Shown here: positions 23,298-35,640 of the stretch, piece by piece | Layout of the letters: each line of letters opens with the position of its first letter | Position numbering within the stretch: position 1 is the first letter of the stretch | Source: Hedera helix | Lineage: Eukaryota > Streptophyta > Magnoliopsida > Apiales > Araliaceae | Direction of reading: 5' to 3' | DNA: 64,000 nt | Assembly (NCBI GenBank): GCA_947179155.2 | Contig: OX359280.1 | Coordinates: 39,698,055 to 39,762,054 of the forward strand | The notes under the pieces: generated by a model | Database searches by the model: none | Seen by the model: the letters and a program-made list of their open reading frames with translations, nothing else | What the model was told of the DNA's origin: nothing | Program-made: the position numbers and the translations under genes

Positions 23298-24323
23298 ATA
23301 TAAATGTTTGTTTTTACAAAATTAGCTATAAATGTTGATCTAAATAGAATTACGAAACTCGGGTGTTAATAAATTTTAATTTACTTACGATAATTAATTA
23401 GCAAAAAATCCATTATATTTTCAACTAATGTTATAATTATTATGTTGTAAATAAATTCACATTCATTATTAATACGATTATTTGATAGTAAAATTTATGA
23501 CTTATAATAATGCAATTAAATCGCGTGATATGCAAAAGATATTTTTGGTATCTTAATAAATTTTTAATAATAAAATTATCCTACATAAAATTTAGTAAGA
23601 TATATTATCTTTCATAATTTTTTACAAAAAAAAAACATGTTATAAGTTTGGTAGAACTGAAAATAAAAATTCTTTTAGAATTTCATTTTGCTATTAAAGG
23701 TATAAAAACAAAAAATATTGTCTATTTTTTTAATATGTTAGGGTTCCTTTTAAATACGATACAAATTTAGATAGTATTTAATTGCTATAATTTAGATATT
23801 CATTATACTAAGTTGAATAGGAAAAAAAAGGCTGAATTAAAAATTTGTGAAACCAAATTTGTGCTTTTAATTAAAACATGTCCACCAACCCCGTGCAAAC
23901 CACGAGCAGAATGAATAATGGTTTATTATGTTATTAAATGGATAGATATTTAAATAGAATTTTGAGAAAATAGTTGTAGTTTTTAATTATTAAATAATTA
24001 TTTAAATAATAAATTATTAAATTATATACTATCATTTCTTTAATCAATTATTAAGATAAGTATTTGACTTGAATGCATATTTATTTAGTTGTGTTTATGA
24101 GAAAATAATTATTTTTCTTTTATTTAAGTTTGTAATACAACTCTATGCTAGTGTTTCTATTTTCAAAATTTTCTTTGAAATTCTAATCTCAATAGAAGTA
24201 TGAAACTCAAGTTTTGATAAAGTTTAATTTAGTTATGACATTTAGTTAGTAATGAATCCACTATATTTTTTTAAAACTAATTTTATAGTTATTATGTTTT
24301 AATAAAATATTTACATACATCAT
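23298..24323 (-). repeat. Continuation of the promoter block
   Basis: This DNA matches 37563-38130 and 51245-51860, which in the compact unit follow the RING promoter. It also contains an internal duplication (23400-23490 against 24240-24323). No coding signal. Confidence 0.6.
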
Positions 24324-25200
24324 TGTAGGGTTTCGACACATAAACGCAGCGGAATTTAATTTTTTTTTCGAAATCCTAAAACAGAATCTATGCGAAAACA
24401 TATTAATTCAGAGGTTTAGATATATTTTTACCGATTATCTGAGCTTGAATGGAGACGATGGAATTCTGGAATGGCTTCGAATCTTCAACGCAATCCAACG
24501 GAACTGCATCTTTATGGTATTCACACGAATGCCCTGCGAACCGTCCCACAATCTGCAGCAAAGAGAGTCGCGGTACTAGCCACCAAGATCTGGATCTGGA
24601 TTTACTGAGCTTTTCTCCCTAGCCTTTTTCTGAAAGCGGCTAGGGTTTTGGGTTTTTTTTCACGTACTTAAAACAACTGATATATCATGTATATATAACA
24701 GTTAAAAGAATTAACCAAAAACTAATTAGAAAAATAAAATCCGAATTTATATATATTATATTTTAATTAAGTCTTACTTAATTAATATACATATATACAA
24801 ATTATCCTATTAATTTAAATACTATCAATTATATTGACATATTTAAATCCTAACAATTTAAATTAATTCCTTTTTAATTACGTTCTAAGTGTGTGACCCT
24901 ATAGGTTATTATTATATTGGCAATAATTTTAAAATCATATTATAAAATTATAAACAGTGAGCGGCATCTAGTAATGCATCACTGCTACCCAAATAATAAT
25001 AAGATCGGTGATTCGATGCAACATTTTCGTGACCAATATTTCATTGTAATTTAATCCTTTTAACCTTGACATCCTAGATTAAACTCGAGGCATAGAATGT
25101 GTCATACTCTTCATAATTTAATCTGAGTTTTCTTGATCAATGAGTAGACTATATGAAATAAATCACTATTTGATCATGGTCATGCATTTCATAGTCCTAT
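24324..25200. mobile_element. Probable copia LTR fragment
   Basis: It begins tgtagggtttcgacacataa and contains aaacgcagcggaat and a GC-richer 200-bp stretch (24420-24650) unlike its surroundings. The homologous sequence at 51330 shows the uninterrupted host, so something inserted at 24324. From memory the start is typical of certain plant copia LTRs. It is cut at 25201 by another LTR and I could not identify its right end. Confidence 0.45.
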
Positions 25201-25644
25201 TGTGACGCCCCCAAATCACTATACTTACTATAGAGGACTTGGTGCTCACTATAAATGTTAAATCATTAGGTTTATGGATGATTTCCCTTTATTCATAAAC
25301 AAAGTTCACATCTTAATTCCCAAAGATCTTTCATTATTTTATATCAAGTCTTTGTAATCGATACAAGAGACTTAATACTCAATCATGACATTTTATCCTT
25401 AAGATTTAGATATTTTATAATTTCACATGTTCCAATATCCACGACATTAAATCATTAGGACGACTCTTGGGAACAGAGAATCTCGTGGTGAATGTTTGTA
25501 TCTTTACCCATGACAAATGTTTGCATCTTTATCCGTGACAAATGGTTATATCTTTGTCTGGTGCAAAATTCTCTTTCCGTACAGAACATTACCCAACTAG
25601 TTAAAACCCTCACTCGAAACATATTTGGTTATAGTGATATTTCT
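25201..25644 (-). mobile_element. LTR of a related family, left part
   Basis: It begins TGTGACGCCCCCAAATC like the solo LTR at 18554, then diverges, though ggtgctcactata is shared. It is interrupted at 25645 by the right solo LTR and continues at 30353. The sense strand is minus. Confidence 0.65.
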
Positions 25645-26708
25645 TGTAATAACTGAGAAAATTACGAACCCAATTTTTTATTTTTTTTATTATTTAATTA
25701 TATCCATAAGAAAATATGAAGTATGTGTGTATGTGATAAGTTGTATGATGAGAGGTATTAAATTAGTTAATTAAATTAATTAACTAAAGAAGGAAAAAGA
25801 TTTCAAGAGAAGCTTATGTGATAAAATCACAAAGCTTGAATGTTGGCCTTGTATGACAATTAAGAAGATGTATAGTGAACAAGTTAATTACTTGTATGAA
25901 TAATGAAAAAGAAGAAGCAAGTGAATTATTTAAGATAATCCAATGTGGGAATAATTGTTTGTGTATGGTTAACTATATTATAAACCCAATTTGATTATAA
26001 GGGTTAGTAAATGAATTAATTTAATCAAGTCAAAGTACTTGTATTAACATGTGTTAGGGTTTTATTAAAACAAACCCAAGAATTTGTAAGTAATAGTGTT
26101 ATTTAATTGAGGAGTCCAATGGACTTATAAATAACAAATCTAATTGGATTATATAGTAAGTCCAAATGATATATTAAACTAGGTCCAATAAACTAACCTA
26201 GTAGCCTATATAATTTAATTAAACATTGATCCGTGTAATATTTGAAACTAGCCCAATACTTAATTTAATTAATTGTAGCATATGTTAGTTAATGTTAGCT
26301 CAATGTAATAAATAAATTGAGCCCAAACAAATTAAATGAATGAGCCCAATATAATTAATTCTAAGGTTCAAAGTGGAGCCCAATAAGCTTGTATAGGTGA
26401 ATATGTATACATATATTGGTGTGTATATATATGGATACTTATATAATTATATAGGACTTAAAAAAAAAGTCAAATTGGAGAAATAAAATGGTCAATCCCG
26501 AATTTTGGGGCCCACATGGATGGGAAGCTAGCTTGTTGGTTGATTTTTGAGTGTAAAATGGTTCAAGCAACCCCCAACCACCCTAGTTATTCATATGGTC
26601 ATTCAAAAGGTCAATCAAGTGGTCATTCCATGCATAGTAAGCAAGATTAGAGCCTTAATCAACTAATGTTAGTTGATTAGGAGAGCTAATGGTGAAATCC
26701 TAGAGTTC

Positions 26709-26717
26709 TATAAATAG
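26709..26717 (+). promoter_or_regulatory. TATA box of the right solo LTR
   Basis: TATAAATAG on the plus strand, about 1.06 kb into the LTR, followed by the same start-region sequence as in the left arm. It fixes the sense orientation and puts the hairpin array downstream, in the transcribed part. Confidence 0.55.
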
Positions 26718-27959
26718 AAATGTCCAACACTTGTGCAAATGTTGGTTCATTTGCTCCATTCACTAAAATTTAGAGAGAGGAAGTTGTAGAGAGAAGCTAG
26801 AGCATTTGTGAGAGTTCTAGAGAGCAAACACTTTGAGTGTTATCAAGTGTGGGTGATTTTTGATCCATACAAGAAGATCAAAAAAGAGCTATAACCATTT
26901 CCAAGAAGAAGATCTCCATTAAAGGTTTAAAAGTTTATTTGAACCTTAGCTTGTTAGTTAGTTTGTTATGTGAGAAAGAAAAACCCATGTGGTGTTAGAT
27001 CTTGAATATATATGAAGATATATGGTTAAATATGCTAGATGTGTGTTCTAACATGTTTGGTATGGAAGATGATGAAAGAAATGGTAGTATGAGCATGCTT
27101 GGTTTTAAAGCCCTAGTTAAATATCTAGGTTGATGATTTATGATTTAGGATGTGCAAGTTATTTTTGTGAACTAAGAGTCTTGAATGATAGATCTATGTG
27201 TTATAAAGATAACCCAACTTGAATCTTTCAAAAATATCGAAAAACAAAGAAGTTATAGCTTTTACCGTAAATGATGTCATTTTTAAACCCTAGATAGTTC
27301 GATCTGTAAATTTCGTGTAAAACGTTTTCAAAAAGACGATCGAACCATGGAATATTGTAAAACAAAAATTTAGAACAACACTAAGTTGGTGTCATTTGGA
27401 TGTGTAGAGTTTATTTTATTCAAGTTTGAACAATTAAAACCAAGGATTTGTGAAGTTAGTTTTCACTTTGTCCTTATGAGCGATTTTAAGCTTAGATCCG
27501 TTCAGAATTTGGATTTGTGATCTAAAGAGAAGTTGTAGAGGGGGAAATTCGGATGAGAATGGATTTAAGAATCACCCCAAAATGTTTTGAAATGAAGAAG
27601 TTATGGTAGTTTTAGTAAAAGAGATCCGGACAGCCAAAACGAGTGCCGCCAGCGCTCGGACCTTCTGCTTTAAGCGCCGCCAGCTCTATAATAAGACTAT
27701 GGCCAGTGCTGACCCAGTTTTAAAAAAGTCAAAATTTTGATATTTTAAAGTTTTACCAAGTTAGAACTCCGGTTTAACTTGTCGGTTAATGAAAAGTCTA
27801 CATGAAACACCGTTAGGGACTCAAAACCTACGATAAACATGTAAAATGAATGTGTTTGAATATTAAACCAATATATATATAAAGTTTGCTAGTAACTAAT
27901 TGGTAGCCAGATGTTTAAAATAAAGAATAAGGTTAACATAATTAAAAAGTTAACTATTA

Positions 27960-29060
27960 GTATTGTTAGAAGATTATTAAAATATTATGAAATGATCAAT
28001 AATATTAGTATATGATTAAAAAGTTATTAAATGATGAATAATATTAATAAGTCATTAAAATATTATTAAATGATTAAAAATATTAATAAGTGATTAAAAT
28101 ATTATTAAATGATTAATAATATTATTAAAAGATTAAAATTTTATTAAATGATTAATAATATTAGATAATGAATAAAATATTATTTAATGATTAATAATAT
28201 TAGTAAGTTACTAAAATATTATTAAATGGTTAATAATATTAGAATGTGAATAAAATATTATTAAATAGTTAATAATATTAACAAATGAATAAAATATTAT
28301 TACAAGATTAATAATATTAGTAAGTTAATAAAATATTATTAAATGATTAATAATATTAAGGAATGATTAAAATATTATTAAATGGTTAATAATATTAATA
28401 AGTGAATAAAATATTATTAAATGATTAATAATATTAGTTAAGAATTATAATATTATTAAATAGTTAATAATATTAGTAAGGTTGTAGAATATTATTAAAT
28501 GGTTAATAATATTAATAAGAGGATAAAATATTATTAGATGATTAATAATATTAGCATAGGATTTAAAATTTTATTAAAAGATTAATAATATTATTTTGAG
28601 TGTAAAATATTATTAAGTGGATAATAATATTTATAAGTTATTGAAGATATTATTTGATAAATAATATTATTTGAAGAGTAAGACATTATTAATAATGTTA
28701 ATATATGATTGAAATATTATTAAATGATTAATAATATTAACAAAGGATACATATATTATTAAAGGATTAATAATATTATTAAAATGGTAAAATATTATTA
28801 AATGGTTAATAATATTTATAATTGATTGAGATGTTATTTGATAAATAATATCATTGGGGATAGTGTAAAACATTATTTAATTAGTAATGTTAAAAAGTGT
28901 TTGAGATAATAAAGAGATTAAAATGATTATTAGACAGTTAATAATATTGAGGAACTAAATGATTTATTGAAATAATAAATGGTTACAATATTACTAAACG
29001 ATTAATAATATTATTTGTGATATTTATATATTATCAAAGGTGATAATATTATAAAGTGAT
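27960..29060 (+). repeat. Hairpin satellite in the right LTR
   Basis: This is the complement of the left-arm array: units of the type AAATATTATTAAATGGTTAATAATATT with spacers of about 11 bp, becoming irregular toward 29060. The conceptual proteins through it (repeated NIINHLIIF on the minus strand) come from the 39-bp period, which equals 13 codons, and are not genes. Confidence 0.85.
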
Positions 29061-31797
29061 GAATTGATAGTTATGTGATTTAAAATATTATCAATGGATT
29101 GATAATATTATTAAGAGTTTTAAGGTTATAATTAAGTGATAAGTGATTTAAGATATATATGGTAAGGTTATTAATGTTAAATAAACCTATATGTGTTATG
29201 CTAATTGGAGGATCAATGTTGTTGAATATTAGGTCACCCAAAGGAGGTATTTTAAGTTGAATAGCGATAGTTAGCAGAACAGGCAAGTTTCTCTGAACCT
29301 TAACTTGTATTTATTTGACAAGTTATTTATGTAGAAGCTGTAATTTATTTCAAAATGCATGATGAAATAATTATTAAGAATTATTTCATATCTATATTAT
29401 TATTGACAATTGCACTTATGTGCATTTACATGACTGTTCACGATATGAACTATTTAAAGAGAAATATCTATGCTATTTGTTTCAGCTAGATATTGCATGT
29501 GTTATTATGATTGTTCTTCTTATGAACTATTTTAAGTGAGGGTTTTATGTCAATTGTTTCGGCTAGACCATATACGTTTTAAATTCATAAATCTGAATAT
29601 TATTGAAGTTAGTCCAAACCATATTGTGGTGGTGCGGAATCTGATGGGATAAGCTGAAATGAACAGAGCACTATAAGCGGATAAGCTTACGGTCGGATGG
29701 AACATTCCCGATCAAAACGAACTAGATGGTTATATTGTGCACTCTATAAACGTACGATAGACTGATCACCTAGAGTACCCATCACCGGATATTACAATTG
29801 AAATAATTGTTAATATTCAAAACGAACTGACAGTCTTCTGTCTATAGGGCATTGTAAATACTCAAAACGTATGTTCATGGTCTTGTGACCCTTTCAGCAC
29901 GATGAAGCAGTGTGTTAAATCAATTGAATTTGTTATTCAAAGTTGCATGTCTTCACAATTAGTGTATATTGTTGAAGTTTTCAGAGCTAAATCTTTTTTA
30001 TTCATAATATATCTTTTATTATTTATTTAAACTTGCTGAGCAAAGTAGTTGCTCACCCTTGCTATATCATCAAATATTTTCAGTTAAGCTGAGTGATCTA
30101 AGGAGTACCACGACAAATGAAAGATGAACGAGTGGAAGTAATTAGTTCGTACTATATGTGTAAACCTTTTGTATTATAAGGTAATGATGATGTATTAAGG
30201 TTAGTGGAACCTGGGGTTGAAGGTACGTTTTGTAATGAAATTATGTATGTTTTTCGCGAGTTATTGAAGTTTTTATTTATGAATGTTTGTTATGTGATGA
30301 ATAGTGAGCACTGAACCCGAGGTTCAAGGGACCCGGATTTGGGGGCGTCACATCTCTTCTATTAATAATCCTATTTATTTGACATTCAGAATAGTAATAA
30401 CGACTTATACCTGGGTCCGAGGAACCTTAACGATGGATTTGACCAGTCAACATCGCTTAGTCCTGTCTCGAATGTACAACACTCACAAGTTATTTATCGA
30501 TCCTCATCCAAATAAACAGATCATTATCAATACTATGTTAAGTTTTAACAATTCTAAGTTTAATGAAAGTAAAGACATAACAAGAATATGTGATGAAACT
30601 TGATATATATTAATATAGTGTTGGTTACACGGTTTGCTTATTCGTATTACATAAGTCATCAAGACTTTAAAACAAAAAGACAAACAATTTAATAAAGCAT
30701 GTAAACTAATCTATGCATTTCTTCTTCTTAGAATTGGAACTTTTGGGTATGTCTACAGTTTAGGTTTATTTGCAAGGGTGAGCATACAAAAGCTCAGCAA
30801 GTCTAACACATAGCATATAAGTGGACTCACACTTATATGGATTTTAAGGATTCATGGTACAACAATTGATATTATAAATGTTTAACATAGTAAGACTGAG
30901 TGGTGGTTAGACCTAGAACTGTTCTTTGTCTTTTGACTTAGAACCATTTACAGTGGATATAGAAAGGGGATCAACCTAACGACATCCTATGTTATGCATA
31001 ACATACACTACACTGGACTAATCATGAACAGTGGTACATATTTGTTTATCTCAGTTTACTTCACATGTCAGGATTGCCCCAAGACAACTTGGTTTGATAA
31101 AATAAAGCATGATTCGAAATATATCGCGAATAAGCATTTCATTTTTCAAGTTATGCCGAAACAAGAAGCAATAACTCACATATCAAAGATTTATAATACG
31201 TTGCTTCTACAAAATGTATAAATCACATCAAGAAAAAGTAAACAAAGGTTAAGGATAGAAAACTTGCCTTGAAGCAATTTAGGGTTTTTTCGGTAAAGCG
31301 TTAAATGCCTACATAATTGTTTACGCGCACTCGAATGTTAATTTATCGAATTTTAGTTCTTAATAAATGTTTTTATAACTTGTTTAGACTATTTCCATAG
31401 GTGGTTTTAGTTGAAAAATTCTCAAACTCAAAAACTCATTTTTAAGTGACTTTGTAAAAAGTGGACAGCAACATTGGCTGTCAGATCCCGGCTCAGTTAA
31501 ATGGCCATAACTTTTTCGTTTTAAAATATTTTTGAGTCGTTTAAAATTTCACGCGTTCGTAACTTCCGCCTCTACAATTTATGTTTAGATCAAAGTTCAA
31601 AATTCCATACTAATTTACACAGTTTTTGACAATAAGGGGACTGCCAAAAACTGTTTTCATATCTCATTGACTAAATTGATAAAACATGATACCTTAAGCT
31701 TTAATTTGCGAAGATAACATGTCCTAACAATCAATAACACTTTATAACATAAAATAAGAAAATCATAAACCTTCATATATAGAGATTTATGACTTTT

Positions 31798-32170
31798 GCT
31801 CAAGAACACGAAGAACGGAAAAACCGTACATGGTAACGACTATGTTTTTGAGCTTTTGGTTTTCATATTTGAAATAATTTGAGCATTATAACTATTTACA
31901 TAAGTGATTATGACACTTTATAATTGACAAAATTTGGTCATTATAACGGCTTGCATAATTGATTAAAACAATTTATAAAAATGCTCAAGAACATACGAAA
32001 ACGCAGAGAACGGATAAACCGTACATGACCAGTACGTATGTTCATTGAGCTTTAAACTACGAATTGAAATTCGACATTATAACTACTACAAAGTGTAGAA
32101 AGGCTCAAGAACACGTGAAGAACACGGAGAACGACAATCGTATATGGCTACGACTCGCATTCTTGAGCTT
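31798..32170. repeat. Three hairpin repeats in the LTR
   Basis: Three segments (31798-31858, 31982-32052 and 32101-32170) each start gctcaagaaca or similar. Each carries the phrase gaacgg..aaccgtacatg or a variant, and each ends in the complement of its start (ttgagct). They are separate hairpins built on one pattern. Confidence 0.65.
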
Positions 32171-32410
32171 TTGAAAAATTAAAAATGAAAGAAAAAAATG
32201 AACATAATAACTTTTAAAGATTGTACCTTTAGTATTTGCAAGCTTTAACTATTTCTTTGCAATTTCCAAAGCTAGAATTATAACTAAGAGTAATAGATAT
32301 AGAGAGTGATTTTGCTCTTGATTTTGCCTTAGAAATGAATGAGAAAACAAGTGAGTTAAGCTTGTTATTTATAGGCCATTCAAAGCTAGGGTATTTTGGT
32401 CATTAAGACA

Positions 32411-32519
32411 ACCAAGCTTTGGCTCCAAGTTTGGTTTGACTTTAACTTTGGCTCCAAGTTTGGCTCCGACTTTGGCTCTAAGTTTGGCTTGATTTTGGCT
32501 CCAAGTTTGGCTTGACTTA
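32411..32519. repeat. Minisatellite ggctccaagtttggctt
   Basis: Five imperfect units of ggctccaagtttggcttgac or a shortened form occur in about 110 bp. The tract lies just upstream, in the sense direction, of the minus-strand TATA box of the surrounding LTR. Confidence 0.7.
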
Positions 32520-33066
32520 GAATTTAACTTTAACTACTAACTAGAGTTAACAATTAACTCAACATTGGTTAATTCTCTACTAAAGCTAGCAACTTGATTG
32601 GTTGATTAGTTTATTAATTCACCAATTAAACTTATTAGGTTAATCTTAATTTTAATTAACATTAATCTTAATCAAGTATACATGTAGTATAGTTGACTTT
32701 TACTATTCACAGTTGACTTTTTCGTATTTATACCATATAATTTTCGTATTATTATCGTATTATTTTTGTATTCTATCCGTATAATTTTTGTATTTATACG
32801 CGTATTTATGAATAGTACTTTCTAGGGTTTAGAGTTTAAACCTTAGGGTTTCTAAAATTAAGGTTTAGGTTTTCTCCAAACCCTAATTTTAGGTTTTTCT
32901 AAAATTTTACTTTTATTTTTCTAATAATTGTTTAAATTGGATTCTTGAAACGAAACACAAAAATAAATACACATGAAAATTCCATAACACATATTAAATG
33001 TAATACAATATTTATTTATGTATATAAATTTGGATTACAACTATCTCAGAAGTTCGAAATATTACA

Positions 33067-34539
33067 GTCTTTAAGGAGCCAAGCTAAGTTATCGCAAAAT
33101 ATAGCCGAATAGTCTAACATTTTTTATGTTGTGCTTTGCAGGGTTAATTCCACCCTAAGCAATTGGAAATGAAGATAATTGCAATATGTGTTTGTTTGCT
33201 TAGGGTGGAATCATGTGGCAATGTGTTTGTTTGCGCTACATTCAAACCTTTTCAGTAGAATATTTAGTTAGTTAGTTATAGCAACAACAATCACAAAATC
33301 AAAATTCAAAATTCAAACTTATCTTCAGTAGAATAATAGCAACAATCACAAAATTAAATACATCAAGTTCTTTCATTTTCCTAAATTTTACACAAGTACA
33401 AGCAAACAAACACTTATGACCAAGGTACTAGTATGACCTCCTCCTTCGTGTACTAAACATTTAACACCCTAGACGCACATCAAAACATGTATGATAGACT
33501 AAACCATATACTCTCTCCATTTCAAACTAGAAGACCACACAAGCACATGATCTTATATTTTGAAAAAGAGGTAGTATAAGATAAATCAGAGGACCCGGGT
33601 GCAATTGGGATAGTGGATTGGCACACTTAAGTGTGCCTATTGTAATCCCGTAATCCCATAGCTAAACTATATAAATTGTGACTAAGGCGCTTTGGGGCAG
33701 TAGATTGGACCTTCATCTGGATCAATTAGAGGTCTTCTGTGGTATTCTACTAAATTTCTCTCACCTCATAACATGTAATAAAGCTTATTAAGCAATCCAC
33801 CCCATGATTCAAACCTAATTTCTCACAATAGACAGATTATTGCGACAAAATTCCCACCCTTGCATTACATTTTCCCAAAAAAGAAATGAAAATACTAACC
33901 ACCAAATAGACTGATTATTGAGTTTAAATTTCAACTCTTTAACTAAATTTTCCCAGAAAAAAAAACGAAAATACTACTAATCACACACAGAAATTTGATT
34001 AAGCAAAGAACAATGACTCTTTTGAGCAATAATGACTGGAAAGAGAAAGAAACTAGCTCTCCCTGGAGAGCTGGAGCATAAGAGGGTATAATACCCAGAG
34101 GAAACCCATTGCTGAGAAAAAGAGAGCTGTTATATTTTGAGGGCTTGTTTGGTCGAGCTCCGTCTAGTGGGATGGGTTCGCCTGGTACAGCTCGAGCTGA
34201 GCCGTGTAGAGTTTGTAGGGTGGCAATGTTCTGGTCCCAACACTCCAAGTCCATAGTCGACCTCAGGCTATCAATTTTCGGTCAATTACATACTCTATGC
34301 CTCCTTTTTTGCCTTTGCTTTGCTTTTGTTTCTTTCATGAAGGACTTTATAATTTCAAGTGGGTTTTATGATGTTTGTTGGTTACAGGCTTTATACGGTT
34401 ATGATTTTGGAGATACTCGAATTTTATTCAATGATAAAATTAAAGTATTTAGAGATTCAAATTGAGGGTGGAATTATTACGATACTTTTTATGAATTTTT
34501 AGCATCCATAATTACTACAAAGCCTAACAATGTATGCAA
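33067..34539. other. Unresolved interval with small palindromes
   Basis: I found no supported gene. At 33147-33162 and 33195-33210 there are 16-base inverted copies (attccaccctaagcaa). At 33620-33637 there is a perfect 18-base palindrome, ggcacacttaagtgtgcc. The frames at 33943-34254 (minus) and 34109-34465 (plus) overlap each other in a GC-richer patch starting gggcttgtttggtcgagc, which looks more like a transposon end than an exon. Neither shows a domain. Confidence 0.4.
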
Positions 34540-35640
34540 TTTTCATGCCAACACATTATATTAGTCTTCTAAGCTGTAATCGTTGAAAAAATAAAACGCC
34601 GACCTAGTAAATTGCTTCAAAATACAAGGATGTAGGATTTTCATTATTCAAAGATATTTATATAAACTAAGGAAATAAAAATTAAAAATACTATTGAAAA
34701 AACTAAATCTGAAGAAGAAGCAAGATCGGTTTATGCGCTTTGTTTGTAGTACTTTTGTGAGCGGTGGAGGACACGTGACCCATGCTATGAATAAAAAAAA
34801 TTAACTATAAAACAAAAATGACAAAACCTTTATAAATTCTTGTTCAAATTACATAAAAGTCACTATAAATATTGTTCGAGACATTACAATGACATTTTTT
34901 ATTTTATTCACAAATTTATCCATCATAACCCAAAAAATTAAATACGAGTCATGTTAACCACAATCAAGCACGAATCCAAACATGAATTCGAAACAAAAAT
35001 TCTTAATCAAATGAAAAATAAAAATAGAAATCCTTAATTAACCAAGTGATATATATATATATATATATATATAAACCTCACGAACTCGACCAATCAAGTT
35101 ATGTAAACAAGAAAAGAAAAGAAAAATTCAACAAAGTACAACTGTAAGTCCTCGATTTAATTCAGTTTACTAATTACACAAAAAAATTAAGCCCTAAATG
35201 CCCCCCCCCCCCTCCCAAAAAAAAAATCTAAATCAAAGAATTAAAATCTTCGAAAAATAAGAGACAGATCGAAAATTAAGATTTATGAGGAAAAATTGTA
35301 AAGGTTTATTTCTTTTAATTGAGAGATTAAGTGAGATTTAAAGAAAAATAGGAACCAGAGAACCAAGATAAAAACTATCTACCTAGTAGCAAATATTTAG
35401 CAGCGACGGCATATTAGGAGTCTTGGCCTCCTCGAATCGAATCAAAAGCCTAGTATCACTCAGGACCTTAGGTTAGGTTAAAAAGGCTTTTACAAATTTA
35501 CCCCTATACTTGAAAAAAAAATTCATCAACAGGTGAACAAATGACACCCTTGCCCCTATAAAGTTATACATTATTACAACTTTTTATTATAAAGTTCTAC
35601 TTTGACTGAAAAAAAATTATTCATGTTAAGTAATCAAAAT
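34540..35640 (-). repeat. Orphan copy of the RING promoter block
   Basis: It matches the upstream half of the block at 13650-14770 (ttagtcttctaagctgtaat, then the 5' UTR-like stretch at 35210-35400), but the triplet-rich tract is nearly gone and no first exon is attached. It contains (AT)n at 35048-35072 and a run of C at about 35201-35212. It is interrupted at about 35641 by an LTR fragment. Confidence 0.7.

Larger units (their letters stand above)
25645..30352 (+). mobile_element. Solo LTR, 4708 bp, right arm of inverted pair
   Basis: The plus strand starts TGTAATAACTGAGAAAATTA and ends TTTGGGGGCGTCACA. Flanks are tttct (25640-25644) and tctct (30353-30357), a target duplication with one mismatch. 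The whole is the near-complement of 18554-23297 (by eye nearly nine in ten bases over the outer 150 bp), with the same order of promoter, variable GC-rich spot and hairpin array. There are no internal domains, so it is a solo LTR, nested in the LTR at 25201. Confidence 0.85.
30353..33066 (-). mobile_element. LTR of a related family, right part
   Basis: This continues the LTR begun at 25201. It keeps the motif caagggtgagca near agctcagcaagt (30771-30804), found in the same place in the 4.7-kb family. A minus-strand TATA box lies near 32365-32373, and the end is probably ATATTACA at 33066. It contains three long hairpin units (31798-32170) and a minisatellite (32411-32519). No matching target duplication was found (cctat on the left, gtctt on the right), so the right end is tentative. 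Small frames at 30304 and 30994 are not convincing genes. Confidence 0.55.

Noticed and set aside
23298..25644. Internal region (gag-pol) between the two solo LTRs
   Set aside because: The LTRs are in opposite orientation with separate target duplications, and the 2.3 kb between them is promoter-block flank plus other LTR pieces, with no retroelement coding.
28667..29286. 68-residue open frames with repeated NIINHLIIF
   Set aside because: They are the 39-bp hairpin satellite read in frame (39 bp equals 13 codons). There is no start context or conservation apart from the repeat.
33943..34465. Overlapping frames of 103 (minus) and 118 (plus) residues
   Set aside because: They are mutual shadows in a GC-richer patch. 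Neither has a domain, and the patch resembles a transposon end.
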